A DNA stretch of 64,000 nt from Roseobacter sp. CCS2 (GTDB lineage: Bacteria; Pseudomonadota; Alphaproteobacteria; Rhodobacterales; Rhodobacteraceae): assembly GCF_000169435.1 (NCBI RefSeq), contig NZ_AAYB01000001.1, positions 186,001 to 250,000 on the forward strand, given 5' to 3'. Each line of letters starts with the position of its first letter. The first letter of the stretch is position 1. Shown here piece by piece: positions 9,089-17,573 of the stretch. The notes below the pieces were generated by a model that worked only from the letters and a program-made list of their open reading frames with translations, was not told the origin of the DNA and made no database searches. Both the position numbers and the translations under genes were made by a program.

Positions 9089-10620
9089 CAGACAAACATT
9101 CCATGCACAAACCAGCGCGGATCGCCACCACGCCCATCCTCATGCAGCCCTTCACGGTAAAGCCACAACCGCCGCCCGACCTGATCCTCGACCTTGAAAT
9201 AATCGCGCAGTCGCGTGCCGGGGCGATCCTTCCACCATTCCGGTGCAATGCGTTCCGGCCCAGCATAGCGGGCCACCCGATGGGTCTGCCTTCGCCAGAC
9301 GAATTGTGCAGGTGGACCTTCAGGCACGGCAAAAAGCACACGCACTTCTTCGGGATGATCAAGCAACCGCAGCGGACGTTCTTTGGTCAGCGGTGCCCCT
9401 TTATTGGGATACTCCGCCAACGCTGCAATCTGCGTCTCGGCCCGTTCGGGCAAATGGCTTTGATGTAAAACAGGGCGGGTCACCGCATGCGGACCAAATT
9501 TAGCACTCAGCCTGTCGATCAACTTGGTCAGGTGTAGATCATTATCTGATCCGCCATCCAGACGGGTCTGCTTGTCCTGCATGTCTTCGACAGTACCAGC
9601 GGCAAGGGTGATCAGATCAAAACCAAAGCCGGGGTTGATCCGTTCCACCTTATCGCGAAACAGGCTATGCAAATGCGCTGGATCATGAGTCGAGGCAGAG
9701 GTCGCCACATCAATATGGCTCACATCGCCATCGGTTTTATAGACGGTCAGATGCAGGCGACGGCAGCCCTGCCCTGCTTCCTTAAGTTGCTCACAAAGGT
9801 CTTCGCAGAGATCCGGCAAGTAAGGGGTCGGGTCAAAGATCGGTTCCGCCAGACGTGCCTGTACGCGGATCACCGGCTTGACGTCGACGCTTGAGACAGG
9901 CTCGGCCAGCTTGCCCGTCACCTGATCCAACCGCATCAGCGGATTGGCGTGCAACTCTGCCTTCACAAAGCGACGTGTCAGCGACAGACGGGGAACATCC
10001 ATGACGGCGCCAATCGTTTTCAGCCCTAAACGGCGCAGTAAAAGCACCGTCGGGTCATCCAACCGCAATCCTGTCACAGGCAGAGGTCCCAGCTTAAAAT
10101 ACGCCTCGTCCGGTTCACATACAGACCGCACCGGACCGTAGCGTGCCAAAGCCCAAGCCGCTCCCCAAGTGGGCGCCACCGCCAGCCGCGCGGTCAAACC
10201 CAATAAGGATAGCTGCGTTTCCATCTCAACCAACATCTCAGCTTCACCGCCCCACAGGTGATCAGCCCCGGTGGTATCCAAAATCAACCCATTATTGGCA
10301 TCACGCACGGTCCAAGGGCACCAGCGTCGCGCCCAAAGAACCAACCGGTCAAGGGCCGCGTGATCGCCCGCTTCATCTGCGTATGCGACCTGCAATTCAG
10401 GACAGATCGCGCGCATATCGACCACGCGCGATCCCGGCTGAATGCCCTCAATCCGGGCAATCCGATTGGCAGCATGAATAACTGGCCCATGCTGCCCCTC
10501 GCGGGCCAGCACCATAGGCACATCATCCAGTGGCGCGCTCCCACACCGCTCCATCACGCGGCTCCACCGCTCGATCGCCATTTGAGGCAACGAGATGGAC
10601 ACGATCCGCCGCCCCGTCAT
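9088..10620 (-). CDS. imuB: ImuB, catalytically dead Y-family polymerase-like protein
   Basis: ImuB links DnaE2 and ImuA to the replication clamp during SOS mutagenesis. The protein of about 510 residues starts MTGRRIVSISLPQMAIERW: the position where active Y-family polymerases have an acidic metal ligand (D-x-D) reads SISLP, which is the ImuB hallmark of inactivity. A Y-family palm/fingers region follows (LAVAPTWGAAWALARYG) and a long C-terminal tail. The frame is open further upstream to 10761, but the ATG at 10618-10620 gives the family N-terminus. It overlaps the 3' end of imuA by 98 bases and the start of dnaE2 by ATGA, so translation of the three is tightly coupled. Confidence 0.92.
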   Translation of the reverse strand: MTGRRIVSISLPQMAIERWSRVMERCGSAPLDDVPMVLAREGQHGPVIHAANRIARIEGIQPGSRVVDMRAICPELQVAYADEAGDHAALDRLVLWARRWCPWTVRDANNGLILDTTGADHLWGGEAEMLVEMETQLSLLGLTARLAVAPTWGAAWALARYGPVRSVCEPDEAYFKLGPLPVTGLRLDDPTVLLLRRLGLKTIGAVMDVPRLSLTRRFVKAELHANPLMRLDQVTGKLAEPVSSVDVKPVIRVQARLAEPIFDPTPYLPDLCEDLCEQLKEAGQGCRRLHLTVYKTDGDVSHIDVATSASTHDPAHLHSLFRDKVERINPGFGFDLITLAAGTVEDMQDKQTRLDGGSDNDLHLTKLIDRLSAKFGPHAVTRPVLHQSHLPERAETQIAALAEYPNKGAPLTKERPLRLLDHPEEVRVLFAVPEGPPAQFVWRRQTHRVARYAGPERIAPEWWKDRPGTRLRDYFKVEDQVGRRLWLYREGLHEDGRGGDPRWFVHGMFV

Positions 10621-11200
10621 AGGTCGCCACCCATTGCCCAGGCTTGGACCGGCGCGAACGGAACAGATCGAGCGACCAGCGCGGCGCACCCGGTGCTTGC
10701 GGGTCGTATGGATGTGGGGTGGATGGCAGACTGGCGATACGCCACCGATCGCGCGCGGCACTCAGATCGGGGCTGGCCGCACGGCGAATCAGCCAACACG
10801 AGACATCCGCCGCCTCTGCTCGCATGGCCAACCGCTTGGTTGCGGTGAAATCCAAGCTGGGCGGATCGCCCCATACCTCGCCAATTACAGCGCCCAGCGC
10901 ATGACAGCGCAACCCATCCTCCATCGCCCAAAGCACATCTGCGGCGCGGGATAGATCGACCATGATAATTGGGCGGTCGGCAGGCATACCGGCCAAGGCG
11001 GGGCGCCCTGCCTCTTTGCGCGACAACCGGTCTTGCGCCCACAGGATTGGGGCATTGGTGGGGGGCAGCTGTGACAGCGCAAAACCCACAGCACTTGCAT
11101 CTGTCGGTGGACTTAAAAACGCCTCCGATAAGGTGTGCGGCATCGTGACAGGCTGTTTTCCCTGCCCAGTTAAAGTTTTGAATACACGCAGCGACCCCAT
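10523..11200 (-). CDS. imuA: ImuA-like (RecA/SulA-related) SOS mutagenesis protein
   Basis: The protein of about 225 residues is a divergent RecA-fold relative. It has the Rhodobacterales ImuA pattern SEAFLSPPTDASAVGFALSQ, then PILWAQDRLSRKEAGRPAL, and a C-terminal DRWRIASLPSTPHPYDPQAP segment. ImuA works with ImuB and DnaE2 in mutagenic lesion bypass. It is the first gene after the LexA box at 11227-11241. The start is uncertain: GTG 11209, ATG 11200 and ATG 11143 are all in frame and none has a strong ribosome site; I use 11200. The last 98 bases overlap imuB in a different frame. Confidence 0.82.
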   Translation of the reverse strand: MGSLRVFKTLTGQGKQPVTMPHTLSEAFLSPPTDASAVGFALSQLPPTNAPILWAQDRLSRKEAGRPALAGMPADRPIIMVDLSRAADVLWAMEDGLRCHALGAVIGEVWGDPPSLDFTATKRLAMRAEAADVSCWLIRRAASPDLSAARDRWRIASLPSTPHPYDPQAPGAPRWSLDLFRSRRSKPGQWVATYDGAADRVHLVASNGDRAVEPRDGAVWERATG

Positions 11201-11226
11201 ACACGACACACCGAATCCGTCTTAAT

Positions 11227-11241
11227 GTTCATCTTTTGTTC
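11227..11241 (-). promoter_or_regulatory. LexA-binding SOS box upstream of imuA
   Basis: GTTCATCTTTTGTTC matches the alphaproteobacterial LexA operator GTTC-N7-GTTC exactly (read on the minus strand as GAAC-N7-GAAC). It lies 26 bases upstream of the ATG at 11200, where it would block transcription of imuA-imuB-dnaE2 until DNA damage triggers LexA cleavage. Confidence 0.85.
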
Positions 11242-11375
11242 TAATCCAAATTTCCAATTTCCACAATCTTCAGGACGCAATAAAACAAGGCCAGACACAG
11301 ACATGGCATGCAAAGCGATAAACAAGACAGTTTTCCACTTGTGATTATAAGAAAATTCCTGCTAGACGCGTCAGC

Positions 11376-11465
11376 GGAGACGTGGCCGAGTGGTCGAAGG
11401 CGCTCCCCTGCTAAGGGAGTAACGGGGAAACTCGTTCGAGGGTTCGAATCCCTTCGTCTCCGCCA
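11376..11465 (+). tRNA. tRNA-Ser (GCT)
   Basis: The 90-base gene folds as a class II tRNA. The acceptor strands GGAGACG (11376-11382) and CGTCTCC (11455-11461) pair perfectly, with discriminator G and an encoded CCA. The anticodon loop in CCCCTGCTAAGGGA carries GCT. There is a long variable arm, and the T-loop region is GGGTTCGAATCCC. Its 3' end is the integration site of the island that follows: the last 17 bases plus one T are repeated at 19557-19574. Confidence 0.97.
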
Positions 11466-11466
11466 T
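11449..11466 (+). repeat. attL-type direct repeat (3' end of tRNA-Ser)
   Basis: TCCCTTCGTCTCCGCCAT occurs here as the tRNA 3' end and again, identically and in the same orientation, at 19557-19574. Such a repeat flanking a region that starts with an integrase gene is the standard trace of site-specific integration into a tRNA. Confidence 0.88.
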
Positions 11467-11528
11467 TAGGCCCCTAACCTGTTGTTATAAAACGATATCC
11501 GTTTTTGGGAAGGCCGAATTCCTGCCTC

Positions 11529-11550
11529 TGGGTCAATTCACTGGTACAGT
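11529..11550 (+). repeat. Inner repeat near left end of island
   Basis: This 22-base stretch beginning TGGGTCA and ending CTGGTACAGT matches 19463-19484 at 18 of 22 positions, in direct orientation. The copies lie 62 bases inside the left att repeat and 72 bases inside the right one. The near-symmetric placement suggests arm-type binding sites for the integrase, though function is inferred. This copy also abuts the integrase start, so binding could repress the gene. Confidence 0.5.
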
Positions 11551-11560
11551 GAGGGCAAGG

Positions 11561-13294
11561 ATGGCCACAACAACACGCCTCGTCACACGCGGCAGAACCT
11601 TCTATTTTCGCTCGGCGGTTCCCAAAGACCTGCGCAGCTTTGCGGGCCGAAGCGAGGTTAAGATTTCATTAAGAACATCCGTGCAATTAATTGCAAATAC
11701 GAGAAGTCGCGTGTTCAGCAACCACGTGGACATCGTGATTGCAAAGGCACGACGGATGGCAAAAGCCCAGAACACAGACGTGGATAACGCCGTACGCGGC
11801 TACTTCCGTGATGCGTTAGATTGGGGACAGGAATTCGCTGACATCTTCGCACCGGACCCCGAGGTGGATATTGACGACAGCATTGAACACATTGAAACGC
11901 GTCTTGCCCTCCTCCGTCGTAGACTTGCGGCACGGGACTTCCCACAAGACATCCAGAGCCGCGCAGACGCCATAGTGGGGGGAATACCCCAAAACCACCT
12001 TAAGAGCCGCTACGGGGCGACCCAGCGCGCCCAAGCAGGGCTTCTAAGGGCCGATATCGAGGCAGATCGCCTGCTGCTTGCCAAATTGGAAGGCGATTAC
12101 AGCCAGACCGAAATCGCGGACCCCCTATTTAATCAGATAGCACAGACGACCGACGAACCAGCCGTACACAGCAGCACCCATTTAACCACAGGTCTACCGG
12201 ACACCCCTATGCTGGGTGAACTGGCAACAAAGTATGAACAGGTTCTGCAAGACCAGAAATTAAAACAGAAAACCCTAGGGGACTTGAGACTGTCTTTCGA
12301 ATTGGCGCGTGCCGTCATCACCTTCGACAAACCCGCAAGCCTACTAGATCTGAATGACATGAAGGCTTTGCGAGACCTTATCGGGCATATGCCTGCGCAT
12401 CACTTGAAAAAGGCCGAGACACGCGACCTAGACCCGCTTGCAGCTGTGGAAGCAGGCAAAGACTTTCCGAAGCTTGGCTATGAGACCCAGAAGAAACGGT
12501 TCGACTTCTTCAAACGGTTCGCCGCTTGGATGGTGGCCGAGGAATACCTGACCAAGGTGCCGGGCAGTGAGTTGAAACTGCTCACCAAGAAGCCACCCAA
12601 AGGCAAACCAAAACGCCTGCCATATGAACCGGATCAGCTATCAATCATATTCCAGACCCCCATCTACACCGGAAGAAAAAATATCGTGAAAGCGGGCACG
12701 CCGGGTGAGTTGCGTATCAAGGATGGCAGATATTGGGTTCCCCTGATTGCCTTATATGCAGGCCTCCGGGCAGGTGAAATCATCCAGTTGCTGCATGATG
12801 ATATCAGACAGGACAGCGGCATCTGGTACTTCGATATTTCCAAATTCGAAAAAGACGACGAGGAACAGATCAAAAACCTTAAGACCGGGTCCAGCTACAG
12901 ACGGGTGCCCATCCATTCTGCCCTTCTCGACCTCGGTTTCCTTGAGTTTGTGGCTTTGCGAAAATCTGGCCGTCTTTTCAATGAGCTACCACGCGGCAGC
13001 GATGGAACCTACAGTCAGCCATGGTCGAAGTTTTGGTACAACCTTGGGAACCGCTGGAATTTCCGTACCACGCTGCATGTGTTTCATTCGTTCCGGCATA
13101 ACTTCGTGGATGCCCTGCACGAGGCTAATGTCACAGACGCAGTGGCAATGCAGCTTTGCGGGCATACCAATGACGATGCACATTGGGGGTATGGGAAGGG
13201 AGCTTCCATCGCGCGACTGAAGGAAGAGATTGAGAAGGTCGAATATGCGGGCTTGAATTTGGGTCATGCAACCGGTCCGGGGTGGAAATGGTGA
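11561..13294 (+). CDS. int: Tyrosine-type site-specific integrase with DUF6538-like N-terminus
   Basis: This is probably the integrase that placed the island in tRNA-Ser. The 577-residue protein has an N-terminal RLVTRGRTFYFRSAVPKDLR segment like DUF6538 integrases of alphaproteobacteria, a core-binding region, and a C-terminal catalytic domain. In the catalytic domain, R about 403 is in LYAGLRAGEI, H-x-x-R is in HSFRHNF (509-515), LCGHTNDD follows, and the likely nucleophile Y about 544 is in HWGYGKG. I start at ATG 11561, six bases after a GAGG; a GTG at 11549 is in frame. It begins 95 bases after the tRNA. It overlaps the next gene by seven bases. Confidence 0.9.
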   Translation: MATTTRLVTRGRTFYFRSAVPKDLRSFAGRSEVKISLRTSVQLIANTRSRVFSNHVDIVIAKARRMAKAQNTDVDNAVRGYFRDALDWGQEFADIFAPDPEVDIDDSIEHIETRLALLRRRLAARDFPQDIQSRADAIVGGIPQNHLKSRYGATQRAQAGLLRADIEADRLLLAKLEGDYSQTEIADPLFNQIAQTTDEPAVHSSTHLTTGLPDTPMLGELATKYEQVLQDQKLKQKTLGDLRLSFELARAVITFDKPASLLDLNDMKALRDLIGHMPAHHLKKAETRDLDPLAAVEAGKDFPKLGYETQKKRFDFFKRFAAWMVAEEYLTKVPGSELKLLTKKPPKGKPKRLPYEPDQLSIIFQTPIYTGRKNIVKAGTPGELRIKDGRYWVPLIALYAGLRAGEIIQLLHDDIRQDSGIWYFDISKFEKDDEEQIKNLKTGSSYRRVPIHSALLDLGFLEFVALRKSGRLFNELPRGSDGTYSQPWSKFWYNLGNRWNFRTTLHVFHSFRHNFVDALHEANVTDAVAMQLCGHTNDDAHWGYGKGASIARLKEEIEKVEYAGLNLGHATGPGWKW

Positions 13295-13884
13295 CGGAAA
13301 CAACAAGCAAGAAATCGTTCCTACATTCACCGAAAGCCAAAGCAGAAGCGCTTAAAGCATTGAAGACGGGGACAACATCAGCAAAGTCAGCAAAAATACC
13401 CCCAGGAAAATCTGAGACCGTTGCAAAGGAACTCTCAAAAGCTGAACAAAAAAACGCACTTTGGGAGCGCCCAAATCTAAATGCGATGTGCCGCAGACTG
13501 GCAGGCGGCGACATGATGGCTGGCCTATTCCTTTTTCATATCCTGTACGTGTGGCGAAACAGAATGATAAAGCTAGATCGCCACGGAAAGAAATGGTTGG
13601 CTCACAGTCGCGAAACTTGGGCAAATGCTTCAGGATTAACGAAGAGCGAGTTTAACAAAACCGCTCTGCCAAGACTTCGAAAGCACTGTTCGGAATTTTT
13701 AGTGATCAAAGCAATGGGAAACGGCCCTGCAAAACGGCTTTGGGTTCACGTCGATGAAGGGGCGCTAAATATGATCAAGGGCAGCAATAACACCATCCCG
13801 TGGGAGCTGTTTTATAAGGCATTAGAAGGGATAGGCCCCGGCAACGAAAAAGTACCCACTAATGCATACAAAAAGGATAAGTAG
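13288..13884 (+). CDS. Small basic protein of unknown function, possible winged-helix DNA-binding protein
   Basis: The protein of about 198 residues has a lysine- and serine-rich N-terminal 50 residues (KAKAEALKALKTGTTSAKSA) and a C-terminal half that looks like a winged helix: SRETWANASGLTKSEFNKTA, then LPRLRKHCSEFLVIK and a strand-rich wing. Plasmid and satellite replication or excision factors often look like this, but I do not recognise a named family. Its ATG lies inside the last codons of the integrase gene, so the two are co-translated, suggesting a role in excision, replication or control of the island. Confidence 0.7.
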   Translation: MVTETTSKKSFLHSPKAKAEALKALKTGTTSAKSAKIPPGKSETVAKELSKAEQKNALWERPNLNAMCRRLAGGDMMAGLFLFHILYVWRNRMIKLDRHGKKWLAHSRETWANASGLTKSEFNKTALPRLRKHCSEFLVIKAMGNGPAKRLWVHVDEGALNMIKGSNNTIPWELFYKALEGIGPGNEKVPTNAYKKDK

Positions 13885-14410
13885 ACGCCGCCTAAGCTGG
13901 TCGAATCCTTGAATTGACAACTATTATTAATCGTTCCGGAACAGCTACAATTAAGTACTATAAGTACTTAAGAGAACGGAAATATAGAGAAATGCAACTT
14001 ATTAATAAATAAGGCTTCAATTTCGCTGCGCTCATTTTCAGCAAGCGTTTACTTTATGCGATCGTAAAATGATCCCGTAACTAGCCAGTCAAGCAATACT
14101 GGACAAACCTGAGACAAAAATCTGGGACAAATTGATCTCGGAGACATGAAATGGAATTTTTGAAATCGACGCTTTGCCCAAGCAGGCAAGGCGTGTGCGC
14201 GAATATCAAAAGTGGGAAGATGAGGGGGGTCTGAAAACTGCAAATTCACCACAAGACATAGCGATTTACCCTACAGGTCGTGATTTGCAATTAACTGCAC
14301 CAGACATTTACTGGTTCAAACCGCCGATTTCCCTTCACCTGTCGGTGCCATAGGGTATTCTATAGAAGGTCAGACGTTTCCGACCCCCTCCAGATCAAGG
14401 AGGATCGGAC
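13885..14410. other. Intergenic region inside the island, AT-rich with inverted repeats
   Basis: No convincing gene was found in these 526 bases. They contain a perfect inverted repeat with 9-bp arms, TTAAGTACT (13951-13959) and AGTACTTAA (13963-13971), three bases apart, and the palindrome GTTCCGGAAC (13933-13942). A strong ribosome site AAGGAGG lies just before the next start at 14411. The region may hold the promoter and operator of the 14411-16476 pair, or an origin-like or excision site; this is inference. Confidence 0.4.
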
Positions 14411-15511
14411 ATGAAAGACCAAACCAAACTCACCAGATTTCTGACAACTGCCGCAGCTGAGATAGCGACGCGGGATGGGGGGACCCGAATACCCCCGTTC
14501 GGCAGTACACAGTGGGTAGCCAGTTCATTGCTACAGAAGGCCATCCGCAGAAATAACCTTGCAGTTGCGCGGCAGGCCGGAAGGTTTTTGCTGGAGGTGA
14601 AAAGGGAACACCTCTTTCGCAGGCTCAATGCCATCGCAGCCGAGGATGTCGGCCTTGCAGATATTCACGCGTTGGGGATCACAGCCGCCTGCCTTGCCAG
14701 CGCAAAGATACGTCGCGATCTGGGCGGCGACGCCGTTGTCACTGATTACCTGATCTGCCGCATGGTTGACGCCCGCAAGTCCCGCGCAGCCGATGACCTG
14801 TTGATGGCTGTGGAACGCTGGCCTAACCTCGCGCAGGATCGCATCCGCTTCGCTGCGATGACCGACGCGCAACTGCGCCACATCGTACTTGGTTGCCCGT
14901 CTCTCGACCGGAAGGCCTTGGCGCTTTGGCAGTTGGTTGGGACAAAACGATGTCCCAGCGATCACCTGCCCACCAGAACCGGCAACCCCGACCAAGCCTT
15001 TAAGGCGTTAGCTGACCTTGGGGTGGCCCCAACCCTTCTCGCCATCGCCCAGCAGAACTCTACCAAAACCGCCAACATGCTGGCCCCGTTTGTCGCACTT
15101 TTGTCACTGGAAAACGGTATCGTCGCAACCGGGGTCTGTGATGATCCAACCCCGGTTGAAACCCGCATCAACGGGGTCCCCTCTTGGGCCTTCGATATGT
15201 ACACCCGACCGGGACGCGCGGCGCTGCGACAGTTGTTGGTACGCAATGCAGGCATGGCAGCTTGGGCCAATTCCTACCTGCCGATGACAAACCAGGTTCA
15301 GGTTGCAGGCGAGTTGCTGTTCCGACTGGAAGGCCAGTGCCTGCACCGCAGAGCGGTCGGTCCGCTGAGTACATCGTTGCGCACCCGTTGGGAAACGAAA
15401 TGCGCTGACTTGTCAGCCGAGGCGCTAACCGCTGGCATGAATGCCTTACAACGCGCCATGCCCGACCTGAATGCAATCAGGGCCGAGGTTATTGCGGGAG
15501 GCACAGTATGA
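14411..15511 (+). CDS. Protein with RarA/MgsA C-terminal-like helical region, no AAA+ domain
   Basis: The 366-residue protein has an early segment, WVASSLLQKAIRRNNLAVAR through LLEVKREHLFRRLNAIAAED and VGLAD, that resembles the helical C-terminal domain of RarA/MgsA (there typically ALYWLARML then IARRLVRIASEDIGLADP). The ATPase part of RarA is absent. RarA acts at stalled forks with SSB and clamp-loader-like partners. The rest of the chain is unfamiliar. It is preceded by AAGGAGG with ideal spacing and overlaps the following recombinase by ATGA, so it probably acts with that recombinase as an accessory factor. The similarity is at pattern level only. Confidence 0.68.
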   Translation: MKDQTKLTRFLTTAAAEIATRDGGTRIPPFGSTQWVASSLLQKAIRRNNLAVARQAGRFLLEVKREHLFRRLNAIAAEDVGLADIHALGITAACLASAKIRRDLGGDAVVTDYLICRMVDARKSRAADDLLMAVERWPNLAQDRIRFAAMTDAQLRHIVLGCPSLDRKALALWQLVGTKRCPSDHLPTRTGNPDQAFKALADLGVAPTLLAIAQQNSTKTANMLAPFVALLSLENGIVATGVCDDPTPVETRINGVPSWAFDMYTRPGRAALRQLLVRNAGMAAWANSYLPMTNQVQVAGELLFRLEGQCLHRRAVGPLSTSLRTRWETKCADLSAEALTAGMNALQRAMPDLNAIRAEVIAGGTV

Positions 15512-16476
15512 AAGATTTGTCTCTAACCCGGGATAATATTTTCTTATCCCGCCCTACAAATTCCACGTTTAGCGCTGCTTTGACCAGTAGCGAAGCCGTC
15601 GAACACTTCATCCGTGAAAGCCTGTCAGAAAACACCCGAAAGGCCTATCGGTCTGACTTGGCCCACTTCACGGCTTGGGGCGGACAACTCCCCGCCTCGC
15701 CCGACATGGTCGCGATGTATCTTGCAGACCAAGCCGACACACTGGCCCCCGCCAGCCTTGCGCGGCGTATCGCAACCCTCAGCAAAGTTCACGCTGCAAA
15801 CGGCTGGGATAACCCGTGCTGCGCAGAAGTGGTCCGCGCGACGCTGCGGGGCATCAAGCGGGTGAAAGGCACAGCACAGGATCAGGCAAAACCATTGCTG
15901 CGAGAAGACTTGTTCTTGGTACTCGATGCCTTGGGCAATGGCATCCGTACCAAACGGGATCGCGCCTTGCTACTGATCGGTTGGGGCGGTGGTTTCCGTT
16001 CATCCGAACTGACCGGATTGCAGGTGTCTGATATTGAGGACGCGCGGGAAGGCATAATCCTTCACCTGCGCCGCTCAAAGACCGACCAGACCGGAGAAGG
16101 CCGCAAGGTTGGCATACCCCTCGGACGCACCCGACATTGCCCTGTAGCGGCGCTGACAGCGTGGCTGGCAGCAACCAACCGACCCGTCGGGAAGATATTC
16201 CTGCCAGTAGATCGCCACGGCAACCTGCGCGGGGATCAACTACGCCCCGACGCGGTATCGACTATTCTGCGTGATCGGCTCACAGACGCTGGAATTGTTT
16301 CAGAGGGATACAGCGGTCACAGCCTTCGCGCGGGGCTGGCAACCAGTGCGATCAAGGCGGGTGTGCCGACATACAAGGTGCGTGCACAGACAGGGCATGC
16401 GTCCGACGCCATGCTGGGGCGGTATGTGCGGGATGCGGGGTTGTTCGAGGGGAATGCAGCGGGGGCGATGTTGTAA
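15508..16476 (+). CDS. Tyrosine recombinase, XerC/XerD-like
   Basis: The 322-residue protein has a SAM-like core-binding domain (ENTRKAYRSDLAHFTAWGGQ, residues 41-60) and a full catalytic domain. Catalytic residues in order are R164 (GGFRSSELTG), K191 (RRSKTDQTG), H271-x-x-R274 (HSLRAG), H297 (QTGHAS) and Y306 (LGRYVRD), so it should be active. It is the second recombinase of the island and is smaller than the one next to the tRNA. It is coupled to the upstream RarA-C-like gene by ATGA overlap. It could resolve multimers, promote excision, or act at another site. Confidence 0.92.
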   Translation: MKDLSLTRDNIFLSRPTNSTFSAALTSSEAVEHFIRESLSENTRKAYRSDLAHFTAWGGQLPASPDMVAMYLADQADTLAPASLARRIATLSKVHAANGWDNPCCAEVVRATLRGIKRVKGTAQDQAKPLLREDLFLVLDALGNGIRTKRDRALLLIGWGGGFRSSELTGLQVSDIEDAREGIILHLRRSKTDQTGEGRKVGIPLGRTRHCPVAALTAWLAATNRPVGKIFLPVDRHGNLRGDQLRPDAVSTILRDRLTDAGIVSEGYSGHSLRAGLATSAIKAGVPTYKVRAQTGHASDAMLGRYVRDAGLFEGNAAGAML

Positions 16477-16569
16477 AAAACTCTTTTAAGATCAGTAACT
16501 TAACATGACTATGCAACAGTTGAATTGCGGCAGTGAGATCAGTCGACCTCATGTGAAGTGATGTCTACG

Positions 16570-17565
16570 CTAAGCCGCAATCGAAACTGGATAAGATACA
16601 AATTCCTGAAGATGCTCATCATATTTTAGATCAAACACTTCGAGCTGCAGCTGCTTGGTATCACTTTGCGAAAGTGTGCAAATGTGCAGGAAATGCTTAT
16701 CCGAGGAGTCAATTGCTGACACGCTACCTGCGCAGTAGATGTGAGGATGTGTTCCCACTTGGCGTTTACGCAGATGAGTATGCCCACAAAAAATGTGGTT
16801 CACTCGTAATTTCTTAGCGAGATTAGTTACTTTCTCCCTTTCCTCAAGAACCAGTGATGTTGATACACCGTCCGCTGGGGAGAAATGCAGCGCCCAAACA
16901 ACAGGCATATCAGGGTTGTCTCGTTGCCATTGTCTGGTCTGGTAGTCGAGTTCAGCAAGGACTATGTCGTCGACAGCACCGCGGCCAAGGCGTCTCAAGT
17001 ATGCAAGTTCCCTACCAGCACTAAAGCAAAAGTCGGCTGAGATAACGCCGATAGCTAGATCATCATTCCGTACCGTGTCACTGCAGACACCTTTGCTTGG
17101 CTTGTAGACAGAGCCAAAGTAGCGGTCGAAGGCATCGCCTCCAGGGGTAGCTTTGTCATCTTGGTATCGATCATGGTTTCCCGGCACAATATGCATTGGG
17201 ATGCCTAGTCCTCCTAGTCGAGGTTCCAAAGCGGCATTAAGATGTTGCTTGGTTCTGCCATCCAGAAATACCTGTGCAGCAACTTCAAGATCTTGATCCA
17301 TGCCCGTGGTAGCGAGATCGCCCAGCACCACCAGACGGTCAAGTTCATTTGAAAACTCTTCTAAAAAATTGGCCGCGGCCAATAGCGGTACATCATCATA
17401 ACTAGCGGGTTTTAGAAACGAAAAATGATGAGCTACGTCTTCATCCATATTGGATCCGAACACATCTAGATTCCGCCACAGCTTGCGTTCCAGAAGAGAC
17501 ATAACATTTCGCCTGCGTGCCTGCATGCACAGATGGGGATCTGCGATTAGAGCAATTTGGATCAT
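16570..17565 (-). CDS. Calcineurin-like metallophosphoesterase
   Basis: All metal-binding motifs of a class III phosphodiesterase are present: D9-x-H11 (ALIADPHL), GD83LATTG, GN130H131DRY, H227 (ALHFSP) and GH262TH264. The 331-residue enzyme should therefore hydrolyse a phosphoester, possibly a cyclic nucleotide or nucleic-acid end, in the cytoplasm; no signal peptide is seen. It is the last gene of a leftward three-gene operon, eight bases after the 303-residue gene. Its genomic-island setting suggests a defence or regulatory role, which is inference. It converges on the second recombinase. Confidence 0.88.
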   Translation of the reverse strand: MIQIALIADPHLCMQARRRNVMSLLERKLWRNLDVFGSNMDEDVAHHFSFLKPASYDDVPLLAAANFLEEFSNELDRLVVLGDLATTGMDQDLEVAAQVFLDGRTKQHLNAALEPRLGGLGIPMHIVPGNHDRYQDDKATPGGDAFDRYFGSVYKPSKGVCSDTVRNDDLAIGVISADFCFSAGRELAYLRRLGRGAVDDIVLAELDYQTRQWQRDNPDMPVVWALHFSPADGVSTSLVLEEREKVTNLAKKLRVNHIFCGHTHLRKRQVGTHPHIYCAGSVSAIDSSDKHFLHICTLSQSDTKQLQLEVFDLKYDEHLQEFVSYPVSIAA

Positions 17566-17573
17566 AGCCTGCT

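Noticed and set aside
13933-13942. GTTCCGGAAC as a LexA box
   Set aside because: It lacks the N7 spacing and direct GTTC-N7-GTTC arrangement of the alphaproteobacterial SOS box, and no SOS gene follows.
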